Below are positions 57,919 through 64,000 of a stretch of 64,000 bases of DNA, in pieces. The position numbers were made by a program, and so were the translations under genes. Position 1 is the first letter of the stretch, and each line of letters begins with the position of its first letter. Origin of the DNA: Lentzea nigeriaca (lineage in GTDB: Bacteria > Actinomycetota > Actinomycetes > Mycobacteriales > Pseudonocardiaceae); the NCBI RefSeq assembly GCF_016907955.1, contig NZ_JAFBCX010000007.1, positions 1-64,000 on the forward strand, given 5' to 3'. The notes beneath the pieces are model-generated. The model was not told where the DNA came from. It saw only the letters and a list, made by a program, of their open reading frames with translations, and ran no database searches.

Positions 57919-59007
57919 ATGCGCTACCTGTTACCGCTGGTCGTCGGCGCCACGGTGGTGGTCGGACTGGTGTCCCCTGCCCAGGCAGCCGGCGACGAGT
58001 GGTCCGCCGACCTCAACTACAAGTTCGTCTCGTGGGGCGGTTCCCCGCGGATGGGCCTGATCGAGCTGGAACCGCACAGACTCGCTCAGCCCGCCAACAC
58101 GGTCACGGCGGCGGTGACCGGCGATGGGGTCGTGGACGTGCGCGGCCTGCGCCCGGACGGTCAGTGGACCGAGTGGCTGGAAGCGCCGGCCACGTTGCCC
58201 GTGACCACCTCCACCGTCCAGACGCGGGTTGTTCTCAGCAGTGGCAAGGCCTCGCGCGTGAAGCTGAAGGCTTCCAGTACGCCGGCCGCTTCGGAAGACG
58301 TTTCCGTTGCTGCTGCTGGACGTTCGTACCGCGTCTACGCGACGCGTGAGGGCCTCGTCGGCGGCTCGACGGCGAACGGTCACACGATCCGTTCGCGCGA
58401 CCACTTCGTCGCGCTGCCGTCGCGGCGTGGCTTGGCGCCCAACAACTCCGGCACCTACAGCGTGCAGATCTGCGCGTCGAACGGCCGCTGCGAGTGGGCG
58501 CCGGTGTGGGACGTCGGCCCGTGGAACACCAAGGACGACTACTGGAACCCGTCCACCACGCGGGAGATGTGGAAGGACCTGCCGCAGGGCAAGCCGGAGG
58601 CACAAGCCGCCTACCAGGACAACTACCACGGCGGCAAAGACCAGTTCGGGCGTGAGGTCGCGAACCCCGCTGGCATCGACCTGGCCGACGGCACGTTCTG
58701 GGACGGGCTGAAGCTGGAGACGAACTCCTGGGTCACCGTGACGTACCTGTGGACCGGCTCCGGTCCTGTCGGGACGGTCCGCACGTCCGCGGCGAACGGC
58801 ACGGTGAACGTCCGCAGCGGCGCGGACTCCGACACGGCGCAGGTGGGTCTGGCCGCGAACCACGCCCAGGTCAGGGTCACCTGCCAGCTGACGGGTGAGT
58901 CGGTGACGGGCACGCAGGGCACGTCGAACATCTGGTACCGCATCGCGTCCGGCAAGCACATCGCCAAGGCCTACGTGGCGGGCGTCTCCGGCGCGACTAG
59001 CTGCTGA
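57919..59007 (+). CDS. Secreted protein with C-terminal bacterial SH3 domain
   Basis: A 362-residue exported protein. Residues 1-23 are a signal peptide ending A-Q-A. A central conserved block (V-G-G-S-T-A-N-G-H, then P-V-W-D-V-G-P-W-N-T-K-D-D-Y-W-N-P) is seen in many actinomycete secreted proteins; its biochemical role is unknown. The last about 65 residues (V-R-T-S-A-A-N-G-T-V-N-V-R-S-G-A-D-S-D-T-A-Q-V-G) form an SH3-type cell-wall-binding domain with two Cys. ATG 57919 follows a GGGGG site. A wall-associated role is likely. Confidence 0.82.
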   Translation: MRYLLPLVVGATVVVGLVSPAQAAGDEWSADLNYKFVSWGGSPRMGLIELEPHRLAQPANTVTAAVTGDGVVDVRGLRPDGQWTEWLEAPATLPVTTSTVQTRVVLSSGKASRVKLKASSTPAASEDVSVAAAGRSYRVYATREGLVGGSTANGHTIRSRDHFVALPSRRGLAPNNSGTYSVQICASNGRCEWAPVWDVGPWNTKDDYWNPSTTREMWKDLPQGKPEAQAAYQDNYHGGKDQFGREVANPAGIDLADGTFWDGLKLETNSWVTVTYLWTGSGPVGTVRTSAANGTVNVRSGADSDTAQVGLAANHAQVRVTCQLTGESVTGTQGTSNIWYRIASGKHIAKAYVAGVSGATSC

Positions 59008-59053
59008 TACACCCGTTGGCGGGTCCTCGGTAGCCATAGCGGAGGATGGAGGC

Positions 59054-59926
59054 ATGGCCTCAGTCGTCCAGTGGATCCAGGGGACCCGCCCGCGCACCCT
59101 GCCGAACTCGATCGCGCCCGTGATCGTGGGAGCGGCGGCGGCACACCACATCGACGAGTTCAACGCGCTCTACACGGTGCTGGCGCTCGTGGTCTCGGTG
59201 GCGCTGCAGATCGGCGTGAACTACGCCAACGACTACTCCGACGGCATCCGCGGCACCGACGACAACCGCGTGGGACCGTTCCGCCTCACCGGTTCCGGTG
59301 CCGCCGAGCCGACGAAGGTGCGGCTGGCGGCGTTCGTCTCGCTCGGCGTCGGCGCGTTGGCCGGCATCGCGCTGGTTGCGCTGTCCGGGCACTGGTGGAT
59401 GATCGCGTTCGGCGCCGTGTGCATTGCCGGGGCGTGGTTCTACACCGGCGGCAAGCGCCCGTACGGCTACGCGGGGCTCGGCGAGATCGCGGTGTTCCTG
59501 TTCTTCGGACCGGCCGCGGTGCTGGGCACGCTGTACGTGCAGACCGGTGAGATCACCGGGATCGGCATCGGCGCGTCCATCGCGATGGGGTCGATCTCCG
59601 CCGCCGTGCTGGTGGCGAACAACCTGCGGGACATCCCGACGGACGCGGTGTCGGGCAAGCGAACCCTGGCCGTCGTGCTGGGAGACAAGGACACCCGCAG
59701 GCTGTACCTCGCGCTGACGGCTGTGCCGTTCCTGATCGCGCTCGGGATGACCGTGCGGGTGCCCTACGCGTTGCTCGGGTTCCTCGCGGCGCCGGTGCTG
59801 CTGCCCGCCGTGCGCCGGGTCGCGGCCGGGCGTGGTGGCCGCGACCTGATCCCGGTGCTGCAGTTCACCGGCTTCGCGATGCTGGCCTGGGCGCTGCTCG
59901 TCAGTGCGGGGCTGTTCCTCGACTGA
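59054..59926 (+). CDS. menA: 1,4-dihydroxy-2-naphthoate polyprenyltransferase
   Basis: A 290-residue UbiA-type membrane prenyltransferase with about nine helices. N-Y-A-N-D-Y-S-D-G near 55 is the first Asp motif and N-N-L-R-D-I-P-T-D near 190 the second. It joins the polyprenyl chain to dihydroxynaphthoate. ATG 59054 with GGAGG upstream. Convergent with 59933, only 6 bp between stops. Confidence 0.93.
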   Translation: MASVVQWIQGTRPRTLPNSIAPVIVGAAAAHHIDEFNALYTVLALVVSVALQIGVNYANDYSDGIRGTDDNRVGPFRLTGSGAAEPTKVRLAAFVSLGVGALAGIALVALSGHWWMIAFGAVCIAGAWFYTGGKRPYGYAGLGEIAVFLFFGPAAVLGTLYVQTGEITGIGIGASIAMGSISAAVLVANNLRDIPTDAVSGKRTLAVVLGDKDTRRLYLALTAVPFLIALGMTVRVPYALLGFLAAPVLLPAVRRVAAGRGGRDLIPVLQFTGFAMLAWALLVSAGLFLD

Positions 59927-59932
59927 CGGGCT

Positions 59933-60334
59933 TCACCAGGCGTCCTCGGTGAACTGGGTCGGCTCGTCCTCGTCGCGCCGGGCGGGCCTGCGCGGAGGCG
60001 GCGGAGGTGCCGTCTCCCCCTTGATCAGCTCGTCGAGCGTCGCGCGGTCGGCTTCGAGTGCCTGCCGCACAAGGGGATCGTGGCCCGCCTCGCCGGTGAG
60101 GACCTGACGCCAGCTGAGCCCCGCACCGCGCGCGATGCGGTCGGCCAGCTGGCGCATCGCCGGTGACGCGTCGCTCGACCTGGCGAACTGCATCACCCTG
60201 CGAATGTCCTCAGTGGACGGTTCCTTGCCCCGGACGCTCTGCTGGGCGGACCGCATCGCGCGGTCCGCCTCGGCGACCGCGTTCGTCAGGAAGTCCTCTG
60301 CCGCGAGGATGTCCGGTGTCCGCCAGGCCGTCAT
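59933..60334 (-). CDS. Small protein, paralogue of its upstream neighbour
   Basis: A 133-residue protein. It shares with 60334-60783 an opening W-[KR]-[ST]-P-[DE]-[IL]-x-A-A-E, a middle W-x2-V-[LV]-[ST]-G-x-A-x2-D-P-x-V, and an acidic end D-E-x-[DE]-P-x3-F-x-E-D-x-W. So it is a divergent tandem duplicate. Soluble, helical; no family is recognised. ATG 60334 overlaps the previous stop by one base; GTG codons 3 and 6 bp upstream are alternatives. Last gene of a five-gene run; a chaperone or secreted partner of the large upstream protein is possible. Confidence 0.65.
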   Translation of the reverse strand: MTAWRTPDILAAEDFLTNAVAEADRAMRSAQQSVRGKEPSTEDIRRVMQFARSSDASPAMRQLADRIARGAGLSWRQVLTGEAGHDPLVRQALEADRATLDELIKGETAPPPPPRRPARRDEDEPTQFTEDAW

Positions 60335-60783
60335 CACCACTTGTCCTCCGCGAAGATGTCGGGGTCGTTCTCGTCGCCGTCGTCACCCCGGCCTCTGCGC
60401 GGACCCTGCGCGTTCATGATCTCGTCGACCGTCATGCCCTCCTGCAGCATCTGGAACGCCTGCTTCATCTTCTTGACGTTCTCCTGCTGCATGGCCTGCA
60501 CGTCGGGATCCTCGGCAGCCTTGCCGGAGACGACGTCCTCCCACGTGAACTCGCCGGCGTCGACCTTGCGCTTCAACGCTTTCAGCTGCTCCGGCGCGTC
60601 CCGCTCCTGCGCGGCCCGCTCGACCTGCTGCGCGATCGCCTTGAAGTCGACGGGCGGGATCGGCGGCAACGGCGTGTCCTTGAGCCGGTTCGCGAGGTCC
60701 TGCGCCTCCTTGAAGCGGGCGTCGACCTGCGCCTCCGCCGCACGCAGCTCCGGCGACTTCCAGCTGTCGTTGGGGATGGTCAT
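60334..60783 (-). CDS. Small protein with acidic E-D-x-W tail
   Basis: A 149-residue protein beginning W-K-S-P-E-L-R-A-A-E-A-Q-V-D-A-R-F and ending D-E-N-D-P-D-I-F-A-E-D-K-W. The centre is helical with F-T-W-E-D-V-V-S-G-K-A-A-E-D-P-D-V. It is a paralogue of the next gene. ATG 60783 overlaps the upstream stop by one base, giving tight coupling. Family unknown. The conserved C-terminal tail could be a recognition or export signal. Confidence 0.65.
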   Translation of the reverse strand: MTIPNDSWKSPELRAAEAQVDARFKEAQDLANRLKDTPLPPIPPVDFKAIAQQVERAAQERDAPEQLKALKRKVDAGEFTWEDVVSGKAAEDPDVQAMQQENVKKMKQAFQMLQEGMTVDEIMNAQGPRRGRGDDGDENDPDIFAEDKW

Positions 60784-61754
60784 CAGTTCTCGCTCCCGAA
60801 AAGACCTCGCCGGATCGTCCGGACCTCGTCGCGGACGTCGCTCAGCTCGGTGCGCGCGACGACCGCACGCCACTGCCGGAAGTCCACCTCTGTCAGTCCG
60901 AGCTGCCGCGCCACCTCGTAGTTCTCGCCGAGGAAGTGCAGGACCGCCTGGTCGCCCTGAATACCGATGATCTCGAACTCCGCGCCGCGGTACGTGGCGA
61001 GCTTGCGCAGGTACGCGAGCTCCTCCACCGCGGCGTCGGGAACCTCCAGCACGCCTTCGGTGAAGTCCTCCGGCACCGGCTGACCGGCGAGCGGGTGCAG
61101 CGTCAGGACACCGGGCCGCGGGCCGAAGTCGACGTCGAAGCCCTGGCCGCGGTAGGACGCGACCAGTCCACGTCGGACGGTCGGCCGCAGCGCGACCGGT
61201 GCCTGCCAGTACCTTCCGGGCCCGAAGCCGACGTCACCGATCGGGTACCAGCCGATCTGACGGTTGATGTACTTGCCCACGGCCTTGCCCTCACCGTTGG
61301 GCTCGAACCGCCACAGCTCGGTGCCCGCGGGCAGCTCGGTGAGCTCCATGACGTACTCGGGGATCGGCTGGGCGCTGGGCGTGTACCCGGTGCCGGTGAA
61401 CGGCACGGGGTAGACGCGGGTCGTGCCCATCTTCTGCGCGCCCTCGAGCGTGGGGCCGCCGAAGCTGGTGTCGAAGAGCGCCGTGGTGTGGGCCAGGAAC
61501 CGCAGCACGTACTGCGACCCCTTCGGCCAGCCCTCGACCTTGTCCACACCGAACGCCTCGGCGAACTGGTCGGCGGTGCCCTGCGGAAAGTCCTGACCGC
61601 GCGTCACGAACCCGGCGGTGCGGTGCGGTTCGAACCGGCCGGGAACCACGACGTTGCCCAGGTGGAGCTGCGCGACCGCGGGGTGCACGATCTTCTGCAG
61701 GATCGTCTCCGGCCCGATGCCGGCCGCCTTCTGCACGGCCTGTGGGGTGCTCAT
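60783..61754 (-). CDS. Unrecognised protein in the putative effector cluster
   Basis: A 323-residue soluble protein, rich in Gly, Pro and aromatics, with stretches such as G-T-E-L-W-R-F-E-P-N-G-E-G-K-A-V-G-K-Y and W-R-A-V-V-A-R-T-E-L. No signal peptide or membrane helix. I cannot name a domain. ATG 61754 is used; it overlaps the upstream gene (ATGA). Coupling on both sides shows that the run is one operon. Confidence 0.6.
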   Translation of the reverse strand: MSTPQAVQKAAGIGPETILQKIVHPAVAQLHLGNVVVPGRFEPHRTAGFVTRGQDFPQGTADQFAEAFGVDKVEGWPKGSQYVLRFLAHTTALFDTSFGGPTLEGAQKMGTTRVYPVPFTGTGYTPSAQPIPEYVMELTELPAGTELWRFEPNGEGKAVGKYINRQIGWYPIGDVGFGPGRYWQAPVALRPTVRRGLVASYRGQGFDVDFGPRPGVLTLHPLAGQPVPEDFTEGVLEVPDAAVEELAYLRKLATYRGAEFEIIGIQGDQAVLHFLGENYEVARQLGLTEVDFRQWRAVVARTELSDVRDEVRTIRRGLFGSEN

Positions 61755-62170
61755 CCCGGGTTCTTCTCCTTCCACCGCGCCAGGTAGTCGGTGCGGTCGA
61801 CCTGCACGTCCTCGAGCTCGTCCGGGTCGAGGATCTTGTGGAAGCCGTTGTACGGATCGCCTTCCAGCCCGTTGTCCTCAGCCCAGACCTGCGACGGCCC
61901 GACATAGTCGGCGCCCATCGTGCCGTCGCGGTTCGGATGCACGATGAACGGCTGGCCACGCCACTTCGCCGTCATCTCGTCGCGGTACCAGGCGTCGAGC
62001 TCCGCGATCGGCACCTGCTTGAGGCGCAGCTCCTCGCGGTGCTCGAAGCCCTCGTCGGTCGCGTAGGTCTCACCGGGGATCTTGACGATCCAGATCCTGC
62101 CCTGGTCGACCGTGCCCGCGAAGTAGATCTCGCCCTGGTACTCGACTACTTCACGGGTGTACTGGACCAC
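61751..62170 (-). CDS. Unrecognised small protein in the putative effector cluster
   Basis: A 139-residue protein, beta-rich at its start (Y-Q-G-E-I-Y-F-A-G-T-V-D-Q-G-R-I-W-I-V-K-I), acidic overall. It starts at GTG 62170, inside the end of the previous gene (25-bp overlap). An immunity or chaperone partner for the upstream C-terminal domain is possible by position, but no similarity is recognised. Confidence 0.6.
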   Translation of the reverse strand: MVQYTREVVEYQGEIYFAGTVDQGRIWIVKIPGETYATDEGFEHREELRLKQVPIAELDAWYRDEMTAKWRGQPFIVHPNRDGTMGADYVGPSQVWAEDNGLEGDPYNGFHKILDPDELEDVQVDRTDYLARWKEKNPG

Positions 62171-64000
62171 GACGCCTCATCCTCCTTGAGCTGGTACCAG
62201 CCGAGCCCCTTCTCGTAGACGGCGTGCAGGCGTTCCTTGCCGTCCCGGACCTCCCAGATCTCCGCGCGGTCCGGCAGATCGGCGGGCTTGGCGACCCACT
62301 CCGGCACACCACCACCGGTGGACCCGGTACCGGTGAACGGATCCCGTCCGCGCTTCGGCTCGGCGGCACCACCGGCGTCGGCCATCTGCTTGGCGGCCGC
62401 GTCGTAGTGGGCCTTCTCCTGCGGGCTTTGGTACTCGCGGTGCTCCTGGCCGGGAGTCGGCGGCTGGCTGAAGTCGCGATCGGACTTCTCCGGACCACCG
62501 TAGGGGATGGTCGCGGTCCGGGCCTGGTCGTCGGTCATGTGGTACCGCAACTGCATCGCGGAGTCGGCCTTGTCCTTGATCGGAGTCCAGCCCTCGCCCT
62601 TGTCGTCCAGCGCCAGGCCTTCCCGCAGGCCCATCGGCTTGTTGATGTCGTGCACGTCCTCGGCCCTGGCGATGCTTCCCGCCACCGTCCCCTGCCGGCG
62701 TGCCGCCTCCGACATGGGGTCCTCGTGGGTCTTGAGGTAGCCGTCGACGGCGTTCTGGTGCAGCACCTTGGTGACGAGGTCGCCGGAGCCCACCTTGATC
62801 TGGTTGCGGACCTCGGCCACGTGCTGGGCCTCGCTCGGGCTCAGCTCGGTGGACAGCTTCTTGCTCAGCTCGACGTACCGCTCGCGCTCGGCCTCCGTCG
62901 GCAGGATCTGCTCGAGCTGGTGCTTGTAGCCGTCGCCGGACGCCGCCATGGCCGCGTGGTCGAAGGCAGGCGTGAGGTCGTGGCCCTTCGGCGAACGAGG
63001 CGCGTCGTCACCACCGCCGCCGTTGCCGCCATTGCCGTCTTCGTTGTTGCCGTGGCCGCCGGACGCGTTGGTGTCGTGCTTCGGGTCCGTGTCGTGCTCG
63101 GTGGGGTGGTCGGACGGGGTCGTGTCCGGGTGGTCGTCGTGCGGCTTGGTGCCGTCAGCGTCGCTGGTGTCGGTGTCGTGGGTCTTGTCGTCGTGCGCCT
63201 TGTGGTCCGCGTCGTGGGGCTTGCCGTCGCCGTCGTGCGGCTTGGGGCCGGAGTCGTGCTGAGTCGGGTCGTGTGGCGTCGAGCCGCCTGAACCGTTGGG
63301 CGTCGGGTGATCCGTGCCCGTGCTCGGACTCGGATGTCCAGGAGGCGACGGCAGGCCGCCACCGTTGCTCGGGCTCTCGTGTCCAGGAGGCGACGGGAGG
63401 CCACCGCCAGAACTCGGCGTCGGGTGTCCGGGCGGGGTCGGGAGGCCGCCGCCGGTGCCCGACGGCGCAGGTGCCGTCGCCGTGCCCGAGCTGGCGCTCG
63501 GATGACCGGGAGGAGTGGGCAGGCCGCCAGAACCACCCGGCGTCGGGTGGGTGCCCGAGCTGCCTGAGCCGGGGGTGGGGTGCGAGCCGCCCGTACCCGA
63601 CGTTGAGTGGGTGCCGCCCGTGCCCGGCGTCGGGTGCGAGCCCGTGCCGGACGGCGGCGTGGGCAGACCGCCTGGGCGGGAGCCCTGCTGGCCGGGAGGC
63701 GTCGGGAGGCCGGTGTGGCCGGGAGGCGACGGGAGGCCGCTGCTCGGTGGCTTGGCCTGGCCGGAGGGCGTGCCGGAGCCGTTGGTGGGCCAGGCCGAGC
63801 CCGCGGACGAGCCCGGCCGCGAACCGGAGCTGCGGCTGGAGTCGCCACCGCCGCCCCCTGCCATCGGGGGTGCGCCCATCGGCATCGCTCCGCCGACCGG
63901 GGTCGGCTGGTGCGATGGTGGGGCGGCCGTCGGGGCCGCGCCTGCCGCGTGCGTGGTGTCGAGGCGGGGTGGGGTGGAGGCCCCCGGTGCGCCGTGGCCG
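62146..64000 (-). CDS. Large Pro/Gly/Ser-rich protein with C-terminal globular domain, 5' end outside window
   Basis: The frame runs from the window edge (64000) to a stop at 62146, over 615 residues; an in-frame ATG at 63885 exists but the coding pattern continues past it. From the window edge it has a Pro/Gly/Ser-rich part with tandem G-L-P-[ST]-P-P-G-H-x-[ST]-P-S units (about 63310-63720), a His/Asp/Thr-rich part (about 63060-63300), a helical part, and a C-terminal domain of about 120 residues ending W-S-S-T-P-V-K. Long low-complexity linkers before a C-terminal domain are typical of polymorphic or type VII-secreted effectors in actinobacteria. The C-terminal domain is not recognised. Confidence 0.65.
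   Translation of the reverse strand, partial: GHGAPGASTPPRLDTTHAAGAAPTAAPPSHQPTPVGGAMPMGAPPMAGGGGGDSSRSSGSRPGSSAGSAWPTNGSGTPSGQAKPPSSGLPSPPGHTGLPTPPGQQGSRPGGLPTPPSGTGSHPTPGTGGTHSTSGTGGSHPTPGSGSSGTHPTPGGSGGLPTPPGHPSASSGTATAPAPSGTGGGLPTPPGHPTPSSGGGLPSPPGHESPSNGGGLPSPPGHPSPSTGTDHPTPNGSGGSTPHDPTQHDSGPKPHDGDGKPHDADHKAHDDKTHDTDTSDADGTKPHDDHPDTTPSDHPTEHDTDPKHDTNASGGHGNNEDGNGGNGGGGDDAPRSPKGHDLTPAFDHAAMAASGDGYKHQLEQILPTEAERERYVELSKKLSTELSPSEAQHVAEVRNQIKVGSGDLVTKVLHQNAVDGYLKTHEDPMSEAARRQGTVAGSIARAEDVHDINKPMGLREGLALDDKGEGWTPIKDKADSAMQLRYHMTDDQARTATIPYGGPEKSDRDFSQPPTPGQEHREYQSPQEKAHYDAAAKQMADAGGAAEPKRGRDPFTGTGSTGGGVPEWVAKPADLPDRAEIWEVRDGKERLHAVYEKGLGWYQLKEDEASWSSTPVK

Noticed and set aside
1..64000. CRISPR array or cas genes
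   Set aside because: No series of equal-length direct repeats with unique spacers was seen; repeats found are inverted, coding or single-pair.
1..64000. tRNA or rRNA genes
   Set aside because: No cloverleaf or conserved tRNA T-loop was found near the att sites or elsewhere; the AICE target is a protein gene.

Overview
The window is high-GC actinobacterial chromosome. A WhiB protein and a pSAM2-type integrative element, menaquinone genes next to a 14-subunit complex I operon, a phenylacetyl-CoA epoxidase operon, and GTG starts with ATGA/GTGA overlaps all fit a member of the Pseudonocardiaceae (Lentzea/Saccharothrix-like). The genus is an inference from gene content, not proven.

Positions 1-413 hold the end of an IS4-type transposase. 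Positions 414-13774 are an actinomycete integrative and conjugative element (AICE) bounded by a 21-bp direct repeat. Reading left to right it carries: a noncoding left end with two exact DnaA boxes and hairpins; a DUF1508 protein; a lower-GC cargo gene that may be a nuclease; an XRE/zinc-ribbon/TPR regulator; small proteins; a KorSA-like GntR repressor divergent from a Pra-like gene; an FtsK/Tra DNA pump; a WhiB protein; membrane (Spd-like) proteins; a rolling-circle initiator; xis and int. It sits in the last codons of ddaH (dimethylargininase). The element supplies the final stop codon, TGA in place of the TAG left at the far end.

Positions 13752-39021 are core chromosome. ddaH is divergent from an AsnC/Lrp regulator; then come a crotonase-fold protein, korAB (2-oxoglutarate:ferredoxin oxidoreductase), a proline-rich membrane protein and RarD. 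On the minus strand nuoA-nuoN runs into a long-chain polyprenyl diphosphate synthase. Two Rex-type operators and a third perfect palindrome lie upstream of nuoA.

Positions 39289-59926 are dominated by menaquinone biosynthesis: a MenJ-like reductase, menG, menF, menD, menB, menE and menA, with the polyprenyl synthase at the end of the nuo operon. menC and menH are not in the window. Interspersed are two GT4 glycosyltransferases, an inositol-monophosphatase-like enzyme, paaABCDE, an M1 aminopeptidase and a secreted SH3-type protein. Between the menJ-like gene and menG sits a plus-strand AbiEi/DUF559-like gene enclosed by 57-bp inverted repeats (40639-41786), a candidate undescribed mobile or regulatory unit. 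A 130-bp interrupted palindrome lies at 52484-52613.

Positions 59933-64000 hold five overlapping minus-strand genes. The first, cut by the window end, is a long Pro/Gly/Ser-rich protein with a globular C-terminus; the last two are small paralogues ending in an acidic E-D-x-W tail. This looks like a secreted-effector cluster with partner proteins, function unknown.
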